A DNA stretch of 64,000 bases, taken from NCBI GenBank assembly GCA_964462985.1, contig CAYXAA010000010.1:62001-126000 (forward strand), read 5' to 3'. The position numbers were made by a program, and so were the translations under genes. Source of the stretch: CAYXAA01 sp964462985 (GTDB lineage Bacteria > Pseudomonadota > Alphaproteobacteria > Rhizobiales > Stappiaceae). Shown here piece after piece: positions 45,890 through 53,713 of this stretch; within the stretch, counting starts at the first letter, position 1; every line of letters begins with the position of its first letter. The notes under the pieces are model-generated. The model did no database searches. It was not told the DNA's origin and saw nothing but the letters and a program-made list of their open reading frames with translations.

Positions 45890-46819
45890 ATGGACGCCTC
45901 TGCCCCGTTGCCGAAACGCAGCGGCTACACGCTGCGTGAACTGGAGGTGCTGCGCGCTGTGATCACCGAAGGCAAGACCACGGCCGCCGCCCATCAGCTC
46001 GGGCTGTCACAGCCCGCCGTGAGCCGTACCATTGCCCAGCTCGAGGCCAGGTATGGCCGGGCCCTGTTCGCCCGCAAGGGCAATCGGCTGACGCCGACCT
46101 CGGAAGCCCTTTCGCTCAACGAGCAAATTGAGCCGATCTTCGCCACGCTGCGCCGGCTCGACCAGCGCGAAGGCCAGAGTTCCGACCGCAAGCGCCTCAG
46201 GATCGCCGCGCCGCCGACGCTGGCCCACCGGCTTCTGCCCGGCCTGGTCTCCGCTTTCCTTGCAGAAAATCCCGGCGTCGCCGTTCACATGGAAATCGGC
46301 ATGACGGCCAATGTCACGGCCACGGTTGCCGACGAGAATGCCGATCTGGGCATCAGCGACGGTCTGGTGCGGAACGACGGTCTGACGATGCACCCGTTCC
46401 GCAAGGCGGTTGCGCACGCCGCCATTCCGGCCCATCACCGGCTCGCGGACAAGGACGTCATCGTGCCGGAGGACCTGGAGGGTGAGTGCTTCATTGCTCT
46501 GACCCGCCGCTTCCACACCCGCAACCTCTACGACCGGCTGTTTGCCGCACACGGCGTCACCCGGAAGATCATAGTGGAGACCTCGACCAGCATCGCCGTC
46601 TGCGAAATGGTGCGCCAGGGCATCGGAATCGGTCTCATCAATCCGTTCCCCGTCTGCCTGCGCCAGTACAGCGACCTGGTGCTGCGCCGGTTCGAGCCCA
46701 AGGTCGACTATCTGTCGTCCTTCTTTGTCCCAAGCCGCCAGGCCTCGCCGCTCGCGTTGCAGTTCATCGAGTTCGCCCGAAGTGCGGTGCCGGCGGACGC
46801 CTACTCCGAGCCGGCCTGA
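45890..46819 (+). CDS. LysR-family regulator of the acyl-amino-acid locus
   Basis: A 309-residue LysR protein. The winged helix (SGYTLRELEVLRAVITEGKTTAAAHQLGLSQPAVSRTIAQLEARYGRALFARKGNRLTPT) is canonical. The effector domain includes KRLRIAAPPTLAHRLLPGLVSAFL and MVRQGIGIGLINPFP. It sits between the divergent ABC operon and the downstream ArgE-like gene, the latter starting 41 bases after its stop, so it is likely to control both. Similarity of its layout to opine- or amino-acid-responsive regulators is suggestive only. Confidence 0.92.
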   Translation: MDASAPLPKRSGYTLRELEVLRAVITEGKTTAAAHQLGLSQPAVSRTIAQLEARYGRALFARKGNRLTPTSEALSLNEQIEPIFATLRRLDQREGQSSDRKRLRIAAPPTLAHRLLPGLVSAFLAENPGVAVHMEIGMTANVTATVADENADLGISDGLVRNDGLTMHPFRKAVAHAAIPAHHRLADKDVIVPEDLEGECFIALTRRFHTRNLYDRLFAAHGVTRKIIVETSTSIAVCEMVRQGIGIGLINPFPVCLRQYSDLVLRRFEPKVDYLSSFFVPSRQASPLALQFIEFARSAVPADAYSEPA

Positions 46820-46859
46820 TCTCTCCCGAATGTCTGGCGTTCCCAACAGGACCCTTTTC

Positions 46860-48014
46860 ATGACTCAAGACGCGAAGAGCATCCTCCGATCCCTCGTCGG
46901 CTTCGACACCACGAGCCGCAACTCCAACCTTGCCCTGATCGACTGGGTCGAGGCCTTTCTCGCCGAGCGCGGCATTTCGGGTACACGCGTCTACGACGAG
47001 ACCGGCGAGAAGGCCAATTTCTTTGCGACGATCGGACCGAAGCACGTGCCCGGTTTCGTGCTGTCCGGCCATACCGACGTGGTGCCGGTCGATGGCCAGG
47101 CCTGGAGCCACGATGCGTTCGACCTCGTCGAACGCGACGGCCGGCTCTACGGCCGCGGCGCCTGCGACATGAAGGGCTTCCTTGCCTGCTGCCTTGCCAA
47201 GGTCGATGCGATGAAAGCGGCCGATCTCAACAGGCCGATCCATCTCGCCTTCTCCTATGACGAGGAGGTCGGCTGCCGCGGCGTGCCGTCCCTGATCGAC
47301 CGTCTCATCGAGACTGTCGCCCGGCCGCAGGCCTGCTTTGTCGGCGAGCCGACCGAGATGCAGGTCGTCATTGGCCACAAGGCCAAACGCTCGCTCCGCG
47401 CCACTGTGACCGGCCGTGCCTGCCACTCCTCGCTGGCGCCCGAGGGCGTCAACGCCGTCGACTACGCCGCCCGGCTCGTCATCAAGATCCGCGAGATCGG
47501 CCAGCGGCTCGCCGCCGGTCCGTCTGACGCACTCTACGACGTACCCTTCTCCACCGCCCACACCGGAACGATCGTCGGCGGCACGGCACTCAACATCGTT
47601 CCGGAGCATTGCGAGATCGCCTTCGAGTTCCGCGTGCTGCCGCGCGAGGATGCCGACGCGCCCGTCGATGAAGTCCGGCGCTATGCCGCCGAGGTGCTTG
47701 AGCCGGAAATGCGCGCCGTCGCGCCCGAGGCCGGCATCACCTTCGAGCAGCTCTCCGGCTTCCCCGGCCTCGACGTCGACGCCGATGCTCCCGTCACCTT
47801 GCTGGCCAAGCGGCTCGCCGGCCGCAACGACCATGCCAAGGTCGCCTATGGCACCGAAGCCGGCCTGTTCGCCGGCAACGGCGCGATCCCGACCGTCGTG
47901 GTCGGCCCCGGCTCCATCGCCCAGGCCCACCGCCCCGACGAGTTCATCGCCATCTCCGAGCTCGAGCGCTGCGGCGCCTTCCTCGACCGGCTGATCGCAG
48001 AGGCTTCAGAGTAA
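46860..48014 (+). CDS. argE: Acetylornithine deacetylase-like M20 hydrolase
   Basis: A 384-residue dinuclear zinc deacetylase. Ligand motifs in order are LSGHTDVVPVDG (His, Asp), GRGACDMKGF (Asp), FSYDEEVGCRG (Glu pair), CFVGEPTEMQVV (Glu) and IAQAHRPDEFIAI (His). FDTTSRNSNLALIDWVEAFL at the start is typical of ArgE. The ATG at 46860 aligns with family members. In this context it more likely removes acyl groups from imported N-acyl amino acids than serves arginine synthesis, which is inference. The M14-like gene follows after a palindromic repeat. Confidence 0.9.
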   Translation: MTQDAKSILRSLVGFDTTSRNSNLALIDWVEAFLAERGISGTRVYDETGEKANFFATIGPKHVPGFVLSGHTDVVPVDGQAWSHDAFDLVERDGRLYGRGACDMKGFLACCLAKVDAMKAADLNRPIHLAFSYDEEVGCRGVPSLIDRLIETVARPQACFVGEPTEMQVVIGHKAKRSLRATVTGRACHSSLAPEGVNAVDYAARLVIKIREIGQRLAAGPSDALYDVPFSTAHTGTIVGGTALNIVPEHCEIAFEFRVLPREDADAPVDEVRRYAAEVLEPEMRAVAPEAGITFEQLSGFPGLDVDADAPVTLLAKRLAGRNDHAKVAYGTEAGLFAGNGAIPTVVVGPGSIAQAHRPDEFIAISELERCGAFLDRLIAEASE

Positions 48015-48049
48015 AGCGTGTTGAACACCAGCAAAAAACCTCTTCATTG

Positions 48050-48168
48050 GCATCCCGGACCGAACGAAGCGAAGATCCGAGACCGGGGAGCCGACGCGTA
48101 TCGCCGGCCCTTCGACGCTGTCTTGTGGCTCTCCGGTCCCGGGGCTCGCCTGAGCTCGCCCGGGATGA
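48050..48168. repeat. Long inverted repeat (rhizobial-type palindromic intergenic element)
   Basis: Two arms of about 40 bases (48050-48090 and 48130-48168) are imperfect reverse complements: CATCCCGGACCGAACGAAGC on the left pairs with GCTCGCCCGGGATG on the right, and GACCGGGGAG with CTCCGGTCCC. A 39-base loop lies between. Such elements are abundant between genes in Hyphomicrobiales. It separates two genes of the same strand and may terminate, stabilise or merely occupy the gap. Confidence 0.75.
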
Positions 48169-48214
48169 CAAACGGGAGGGCGGTCCTTCAACCCGATCTC
48201 ACAGAATCCCAGCC

Positions 48215-49183
48215 ATGACCCTGTCCCAAATCGGCGCCTATCCGGTCGAGCTGCCCAAGGTCGACATCACGCCTTATCGCGCCGGCAACACCGGGATCGA
48301 GGGCGTGACCACGTTCAAAAGCGGCGTCGCCGGCCCGCATGTCGCCGTCACCGCGGTGGTCCACGGCAACGAGCTCTGCGGCCCGATCGCGCTCGATTGG
48401 CTGTTCCGCAGCGAGGTCCGGCCGCGGTGCGGGTCGCTGTCGCTCGCCTTCGTCAATCTTGACGCCTACGACGCCTTCGATCCGAGCGATCCCACTGCCT
48501 CACGCTGGGCGGACGAGGACATGAACCGGCTGTGGCAGGCCGACACGCTCGACGACGGCATCGTCACCCGCGAGCGGCTGCGCGCCCGGGCGCTGCAGCC
48601 GTTCGTCGACACGATCGACCTCCTGCTCGACATCCATTCGATGCAGCACGCCACCGTGCCGCTGATGCTTGCCGGACCCCTGGCCAAGGGCCGCGCGCTC
48701 GCCCGCGCCGTCGGCGTGCCCGCGGTGGTGATGAGCGATCACGGTCATGCCGCCGGCCGACGCCTGCGCGACTATGCCGGCTTCGCCGACCCTGAGAGCC
48801 CGAAGACCGCGCTTCTGGTCGAGTGCGGCCAGCACTGGGAGAAAGCCAGCGCCGACGTTGCCATCGAGACGACGGTCCGGTTCTTGCGCATCACCGGCGT
48901 CGTCGACCCGGAGTTCGGCGCCGACCTCCTGGCCACCCGGCCCGAGCCTGCACCGCAGGCCGTCATCGAGATCGTCGAGCCGGTCACCATCAAGACCGAC
49001 CGCTTCCGCTTCACCGCCGACTACCGCGGCATGGAGGTGATCGAGAAGGCCGGCACGGTGATCGCCTATGACGGCGACGACCCGATCGTCACGCCGGAGG
49101 ACAATATCGTGCTGATCATGCCCTCGCGCCGCCTGGAGCCCGGCATGACCGCGGTGCGGCTCGGGCGCAGGGTCACGGCGTGA
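48215..49183 (+). CDS. Succinylglutamate desuccinylase/aspartoacylase-like M14 protein
   Basis: A 322-residue zinc carboxypeptidase-fold deacylase. Zinc ligands are visible in AVVHGNELCGP (His and Glu; about residue 47) and LLDIHSMQHATVP (His), with the catalytic Glu in LLVECGQHWEKA. The C-terminal 80 residues form the extra beta domain of AstE-like proteins. The ATG at 48215 gives the normal family length; the longer frame runs into the palindromic repeat. It is the third kind of deacylase in this locus and would release an acyl group from an amino acid. Confidence 0.87.
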   Translation: MTLSQIGAYPVELPKVDITPYRAGNTGIEGVTTFKSGVAGPHVAVTAVVHGNELCGPIALDWLFRSEVRPRCGSLSLAFVNLDAYDAFDPSDPTASRWADEDMNRLWQADTLDDGIVTRERLRARALQPFVDTIDLLLDIHSMQHATVPLMLAGPLAKGRALARAVGVPAVVMSDHGHAAGRRLRDYAGFADPESPKTALLVECGQHWEKASADVAIETTVRFLRITGVVDPEFGADLLATRPEPAPQAVIEIVEPVTIKTDRFRFTADYRGMEVIEKAGTVIAYDGDDPIVTPEDNIVLIMPSRRLEPGMTAVRLGRRVTA

Positions 49184-49353
49184 GGGGTGCGATTATTTGA
49201 TTTCGACGCACTCAAAACCTATATCTAACTTCAAGCTTCCTGGGGCTCTTCGGCATTGTGATTGACAGAAAAGCCGCCGTTAGCCAAAGTTGCCTCAATT
49301 GGGGCATAGCGTTGGAGGTTCCCATGCTTAAGGAAGGTGCACGGGACTGAGCC
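49184..49353. other. AT-rich leader with a nine-codon ORF before the DUF4760 gene
   Basis: The G+C content drops sharply here. GGAGG is followed by ATG at 49324 and the codons for MLKEGARD, then TGA at 49348-49350. This frame is the same as that of the following gene. Either it is a tiny leader peptide, or the original start of the gene has been cut off by a nonsense mutation. Confidence 0.35.
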
Positions 49354-49887
49354 GTGCAATGCTCCGAACTATCTAGTTCCGAGGCGACGCAGACATTCAT
49401 TGTTTGTGTCGCCTCTTTGTTTAGCTGGGTGTCGTTGGTGACCCCAGTCATCGTTTTCGGATCTCTCATCGTCGCGATCATAGGGGTGCGTTCGTCTCGT
49501 GCATCCGCGCGACAGCGCGCCACTCTCGACATGATCGAGAAGGTAGAATCCGCCCCGCACTATCGATCTCTGCACTCCGTCTTTTCCTATCACCGTCGGC
49601 AAGGGACTTTCGGCCGCCTCCACAGCCCGACCGAGGAAAAAGATAAGTCCGAGAGACAAGCGGTCCTCGACTACCTCAATCACTACGAATTGGTGTCGAT
49701 CGGAATATGCAAAAACATCCTTGATGCCGAAATCTATCGCGACTGGATGCTTAGTCCGTTTGTTCGGGACTGGAATGCAGCGTCAAACTTCATTCAACGA
49801 GAGCGCTGGAAATCGGATACTAAAGTAAAAGCATGGACCTACCATGCGCGATTATTCGAAAACTATCAAAGAGTCGCTTGCAAATAG
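49354..49887 (+). CDS. DUF4760-like membrane-anchored protein
   Basis: A 177-residue protein with one N-terminal membrane span (about residues 13-42). A cytoplasmic helical domain follows, with the DUF4760 pattern: RATLDMIEKVESAPHYRSLH, RQAVLDYLNHYELVSIGI, LDAEIYRDWMLSPFVRDWNAASNFI and QRERW. The start is a GTG without a good ribosome-binding site. A better-placed ATG lies 30 bases upstream in the same frame but is followed by a stop. Codon use and base composition differ from the neighbours, which points to horizontal gain. Function unknown. Confidence 0.65.
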   Translation: MQCSELSSSEATQTFIVCVASLFSWVSLVTPVIVFGSLIVAIIGVRSSRASARQRATLDMIEKVESAPHYRSLHSVFSYHRRQGTFGRLHSPTEEKDKSERQAVLDYLNHYELVSIGICKNILDAEIYRDWMLSPFVRDWNAASNFIQRERWKSDTKVKAWTYHARLFENYQRVACK

Positions 49888-50014
49888 AGTCCGGAAGCAA
49901 TCGCTCTGGACAGGAATTTCTCCGGCCCGCCCAGCACCCCCAGCGGACCCGGTGACGAAGCGTTTCCCAAGACTGACTGAGATACTATCCTGTGCTCCCA
50001 ACGCTTTCATAGCG

Positions 50015-50043
50015 TTGTCAGAGTGCACATTCTGCGCTAATGA
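50015..50043 (+). promoter_or_regulatory. Promoter of the trpL-trpE(G) transcript
   Basis: TTGTCA (50015-50020) and TAATGA (50038-50043) are separated by 17 bases. Transcription would begin about seven bases later, at or next to 50050, which is exactly the A of the leader-peptide ATG. The position implies a leaderless trpL message. Confidence 0.6.
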
Positions 50044-50049
50044 AAGCCG

Positions 50050-50097
50050 ATGATGACGGTTGCGACCCTTTGCGCGCAGTGGTGGTGGCGCCCCTGA
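50050..50097 (+). CDS. trpL: trp operon leader peptide, probably leaderless
   Basis: A short ORF reads MMTVATLCAQWWWRP (or starts one codon later) and ends with TGA at 50095-50097. Three consecutive tryptophan codons near its end are the hallmark of trp attenuation leaders. No Shine-Dalgarno lies before it, and the predicted transcription start coincides with its first codon, as described for the leaderless trpL of Sinorhizobium. Ribosome stalling at the Trp codons would decide whether the downstream terminator forms. Confidence 0.85.
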   Translation: MMTVATLCAQWWWRP

Positions 50098-50146
50098 CAG
50101 AGGCGGCAAGCGACCCCCGTGTGACCCTTCGTCATCCGAGACGTTT

Positions 50147-50184
50147 CGAAAAGGCCGCCGCGACACCCGCGAGCGGCCTTTTCG
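50147..50184 (+). terminator. trp attenuator terminator
   Basis: CGAAAAGGCCGC and GCGGCCTTTTCG form a 12-base perfect stem with a 14-base loop. The TTTT lies in the right arm, 50 bases after the trpL stop and 58 bases before trpE(G). In related bacteria the released attenuator RNA is itself a regulatory small RNA (rnTrpL). Confidence 0.8.
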
Positions 50185-50241
50185 CTTGAAGAACGGCCGA
50201 CGGCAGCGGGGCGACGGCGCAAGGAGAGGAGCAGCAGCGCG

Positions 50242-52428
50242 ATGCCGACGATGGCGACTCAAACGTTCGAGACCGGGGGCGGAATCACCGTTTTCCGCTC
50301 CACCCGCCCGGCCGACTACACCGCCGGCACCTCGGTCTGGATCGAGCGGCTCGATGCCGAGCGCGGCGCCGTGTTCTCCTCGTCCTATGAGTATCCGGGC
50401 CGCTACACGCGCTGGGACATGGCGCTCGCGAACCCGCCGCTCGTGGTCGAGGCCCGGGCCCGTGACGTCACGATCACGGCGCTCAACGCCCGTGGTCGCG
50501 TGCTGCTCGGCCCGATCACAAGGGCGCTCGCGGATCATCGCGACCTCGCCCGTTTCCGGGCCGACGGCGACACGCTCGCCATGACCGTGAAGACGCCCGA
50601 CCGGGCCTTTTCCGAAGAGGAGCGTTCGCGCCAGCCCTCGACGTTCTCCGTGGTCCGGGCACTGACCGAGCTGTTTGCCTGCGAAGACGGCAACCTGGGC
50701 CTCTATGGCGCCTTCGGCTATGACCTTGCCTTCCAGTTCGAGCCAATCGACCTGGTGCTGCGCCGCCCAGACGACCAGCGCGACCTCGTGCTCTACCTGC
50801 CCGACGAGATCCTGATCGTCGATCATTACGGCCGCACCGCCAGCATCATCGAGTACGACTTCGCCGCCGACGGTGACTCTACCGAGGGCCTTGCCCGCGA
50901 GGGCACGAAGGAGCCCTACCGCCCGGCCAACGAGGATCCCGGCCGCGGCGACCACCAACCGGGCGAATATGCCGCGCTTGTGCGAGAGGCCATGGACTTC
51001 TTCCGCCGCGGCGATCTGTTCGAGGTCGTGCCCGGCCAGACCTTCTACGAGCCTTGCGCGAGCCCGCCATCGGCCGTGTCCCGGCGGCTGCAGGAGATCA
51101 ACCCCTCGCCCTACGGCTTCTTCATCAATCTTGGCGGCGCGGAGTATCTGGTCGGCGCCAGCCCGGAGATGTATGTCCGCGTCACCGCCGGGCGCCGGGT
51201 CGAGACCTGCCCGATCTCCGGCACGATCCGCCGCGGCAGGAACGCGATCGAGGACGAGGCGCAGATCCGCAAGCTGCTCAACTCGAGGAAGGACGAGTCG
51301 GAGCTCACCATGTGCTCCGACGTCGACCGCAACGACAAGAGCCGGATCTGCGAGCCGGGCTCGGTGCGGGTCATCGGCCGACGTCAGATCGAGATGTATT
51401 CGCGCCTGATCCACACCGTCGACCACATCGAAGGCACGCTGCTGCCGGGAATGGACGCGCTCGACGCCTTCCTGTCGCATGCCTGGGCAGTGACAGTGAC
51501 CGGCGCGCCGAAACGGTGGGCGATGGAGTTCATCGAGCGCCACGAAAAGTCGCCACGCGCCTGGTACGGCGGGGCGATCGGCGCCGTGCTGTTCAACGGC
51601 GACATGAACACCGGCCTGACGCTGCGCACCGTGCGCATCAAGAACGGCACCGCCCAGATCCGCGCCGGCGCGACGCTGCTTTACGACAGCGTGCCCGAAG
51701 ACGAAGAGGCCGAGACCGAGCTGAAGGCCGAGGCGATGCGGGCTGCCGTGCGCGAGGCCGGCCTGTCGCGCGTCAGCGAGGAAGCCAAGGCGAAGCCGCT
51801 GCCCGGAAAGGGGCTGAAGATCCTGCTGGTCGACCATGAGGACAGCTTCGTCCACACGCTGGCGAACTACTTCCGCCAGACCGGTGCGGAGGTCGCCACC
51901 TACCGGGCGCCGGTCGTCGACAGCGTGTTCCACGACGTCGCCCCGGACCTCGTCGTGCTGTCGCCCGGCCCCGGCCGGCCGAATGACTTCGACTGCGCAG
52001 CCACGATCGGGCGGGCTCGCGCCCGCGGCCTGCCGATCTTCGGCGTCTGTCTCGGCCTGCAGGCGCTTGCCGAAAGCTTCGGCGCCGAACTCGACCAGCT
52101 CGAGATACCGATGCACGGCAAGCCGTCACCGGTGGCGTTCGCCGAGGATTCCCTGCTGTTCGACGGCCTGACCTCGCCGGTCATCGTCGGCCGCTACCAT
52201 TCGCTCCACGCCAGACGTGACACGCTGCCTTCGGCGTTCCGCGTGACCTCGGAGACCGAGGACGGCGTCGTCATGGCGATCGAGCATGTTCACGAGCCGA
52301 TCGCTGCGGTGCAGTTCCACCCCGAGTCGATCATGTCGCTCGGCCAGGATGCCGGCCACCGGATCATCCAGAACGTCGTCGAGAAACTGGTGGCGCAGCG
52401 GACTGCCACGCTGCGGGCAAGCGCCTGA
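50242..52428 (+). CDS. trpE(G): Anthranilate synthase, fused TrpE-TrpG
   Basis: A 728-residue fusion that makes anthranilate from chorismate and glutamine, the first step of tryptophan synthesis. The TrpE part (about 1-515) carries GDLFEVVPGQTF, INPSPYGFFINLGG, LVGASPEMYVRV, CPISGTIRRG and the active-site run SDVDRNDKSRICEPGS. The glutamine amidotransferase part (from about 530) has LLVDHEDSFVHTL, LSPGPGRP, the nucleophile Cys in FGVCLGLQAL and the catalytic HPES. This fused form is typical of Rhizobiales. It is controlled by the upstream trpL attenuator. Confidence 0.96.
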   Translation: MPTMATQTFETGGGITVFRSTRPADYTAGTSVWIERLDAERGAVFSSSYEYPGRYTRWDMALANPPLVVEARARDVTITALNARGRVLLGPITRALADHRDLARFRADGDTLAMTVKTPDRAFSEEERSRQPSTFSVVRALTELFACEDGNLGLYGAFGYDLAFQFEPIDLVLRRPDDQRDLVLYLPDEILIVDHYGRTASIIEYDFAADGDSTEGLAREGTKEPYRPANEDPGRGDHQPGEYAALVREAMDFFRRGDLFEVVPGQTFYEPCASPPSAVSRRLQEINPSPYGFFINLGGAEYLVGASPEMYVRVTAGRRVETCPISGTIRRGRNAIEDEAQIRKLLNSRKDESELTMCSDVDRNDKSRICEPGSVRVIGRRQIEMYSRLIHTVDHIEGTLLPGMDALDAFLSHAWAVTVTGAPKRWAMEFIERHEKSPRAWYGGAIGAVLFNGDMNTGLTLRTVRIKNGTAQIRAGATLLYDSVPEDEEAETELKAEAMRAAVREAGLSRVSEEAKAKPLPGKGLKILLVDHEDSFVHTLANYFRQTGAEVATYRAPVVDSVFHDVAPDLVVLSPGPGRPNDFDCAATIGRARARGLPIFGVCLGLQALAESFGAELDQLEIPMHGKPSPVAFAEDSLLFDGLTSPVIVGRYHSLHARRDTLPSAFRVTSETEDGVVMAIEHVHEPIAAVQFHPESIMSLGQDAGHRIIQNVVEKLVAQRTATLRASA

Positions 52429-52451
52429 CGGTTGGCGCCCGGCAATCTGCG

Positions 52452-52475
52452 GAGGGGCGGCCGGCGCCGCCCCTC
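52452..52475. terminator. GC-rich hairpin between convergent genes
   Basis: A nine-base perfect stem (GAGGGGCGG/CCGCCCCTC, loop CCGGCG) sits between the converging trpE(G) and nitroreductase genes and reaches the latter's stop codon. No T-run follows on either strand, so termination is only possible, not clear. Confidence 0.4.
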
Positions 52476-53145
52476 AGAACCCTTTGAACGCACAGAACTC
52501 GTCCACCGCCGCCCGCTCGGTGTGCACGCGGTTGATCGGCGCTGTCTCGTCCATCACGCCCAACGCGACGCCGCAGAACAGCATCCAGTCCGGCGGCGGC
52601 GACAGGTGCTCGGCGAGCAGCCCGTGCCACTGCGCCCAGGCTTCCTGGGCGCAGGTGTGCAGCCCGAAGGCACGGGCCGCGAGCATCAGGCTCTGAAGGA
52701 ACATGCCGCAGTCGGCCCATTGCGGCGGACCCATGGTGCGGTCGAGATAGACGAACAGCCCGACCGGCGCGCCGAACAGCTCAAAATTCTTGCGAAACTG
52801 CCGACCGCGGCCGCTGCGGTCCTCGCGCGGAATACCGATCTCGCGGTAGAGCACCTCGCCGGACCGGAAGCGCCGGCCGACATAGGGCTCCCTCAGCTCC
52901 GGCGGATAGACGTGGTACTCCGGCACCTCGCCGCGCGGCAGGTCGGCGAGTCTTTCTGTTACACTTTCCACGATCGCCCGAAGCGGTGTTCCGGTCACGG
53001 CGAAGACCTGCCAAGGCTGCAGGTTGCCGCCGGAGGGCGCCCGGCTCGCTGCCTTCAGGATCGCTCGCACCGTTTCCTCCGGCACGGGATCGGGCCGAAA
53101 GGCGCGGCAACTGAACCGGGTCTTCAGGGCATCAAGGACATGCAT
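52474..53145 (-). CDS. Nitroreductase family protein
   Basis: A 223-residue FMN-dependent oxidoreductase. The N-terminal MHVLDALKTRFSCRAFRPDPVPEETVRAILKAASRAPSGGNLQPW contains the phosphate- and FMN-binding Arg and Ser residues. WADCGMFLQSLMLAARAFGLHTCAQEAW and the closing GVALGVMDETAPINR are also typical. It reduces nitroaromatics or quinones with NAD(P)H. The ATG at 53145 was preferred over one seven codons upstream because it matches the family N-terminus and follows GGGGGAAC. Confidence 0.88.
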   Translation of the reverse strand: MHVLDALKTRFSCRAFRPDPVPEETVRAILKAASRAPSGGNLQPWQVFAVTGTPLRAIVESVTERLADLPRGEVPEYHVYPPELREPYVGRRFRSGEVLYREIGIPREDRSGRGRQFRKNFELFGAPVGLFVYLDRTMGPPQWADCGMFLQSLMLAARAFGLHTCAQEAWAQWHGLLAEHLSPPPDWMLFCGVALGVMDETAPINRVHTERAAVDEFCAFKGF

Positions 53146-53284
53146 GGGGTTCCCCCGACGGATCAAATCGGAAGAGACCTCGCACGCCCGTGACGCGACC
53201 GCAAATCAGACCAAGGTCGACCGCTTGGAAAGAGCGCGGACGGTTCACGAGAAACGGTGGCGGCAACTCCGGAGGCATCGCGCC

Positions 53285-53713
53285 CTACGCGGCAAAATCA
53301 GCCGGCTCCGTGCCGACGACATATTCGAAATCGGGCCGCCACAGCAGCCGGATTCGCCCAATCCGCCTGCTGGCATAAAGCCGCCATGCATCATCGTCGC
53401 CCTCCTCCGCGGCCGGGGCAGGCAGCGGCACATGTTCATACATCCAGCCGCGGTTTCGCACGGGCGACAGCTCGATGCAGCTTGCGACGACGACCACGGT
53501 GTCGAACGGCTGCAGCCGCTTTTCAAGAAGCGCCATCTGCTCCTCGAGCGCCTCCAATTCGAGATCCAGCGCCCAGACGAGGGCTGTTACGCCCTTCTTG
53601 CGCCGGTCCGACAGCAGCGTCGCCTCGGAGTTCATGCCGACGCGGCCGCGCCGCATCGCCCGGAACAGCGGAATGAGCACCCGGGACAGGATCACGTCCT
53701 TCATGGCCGTCAT
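53285..53713 (-). CDS. Uncharacterised protein coupled to the glycosyltransferase
   Basis: A 142-residue protein with an amphipathic N-terminus (MTAMKDVILSRVLIPLFRAMRRGR), a helical LELEALEEQMALLEKRL segment, and a strand-like VVVVASCIELSPVRNRGWMYEHVPLP. The ATG at 53713 overlaps the glycosyltransferase stop by four bases, so the two are translated together and probably work together. I recognise no family. It may modify or guide the transferase, or act on the same polysaccharide. Confidence 0.7.
   Translation of the reverse strand: MTAMKDVILSRVLIPLFRAMRRGRVGMNSEATLLSDRRKKGVTALVWALDLELEALEEQMALLEKRLQPFDTVVVVASCIELSPVRNRGWMYEHVPLPAPAAEEGDDDAWRLYASRRIGRIRLLWRPDFEYVVGTEPADFAA

Noticed and set aside
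49852..52116. A 750-codon antisense frame across trpE(G)
   Set aside because: It mirrors the codon pattern of a well-conserved gene in GC-rich DNA; no family motifs.
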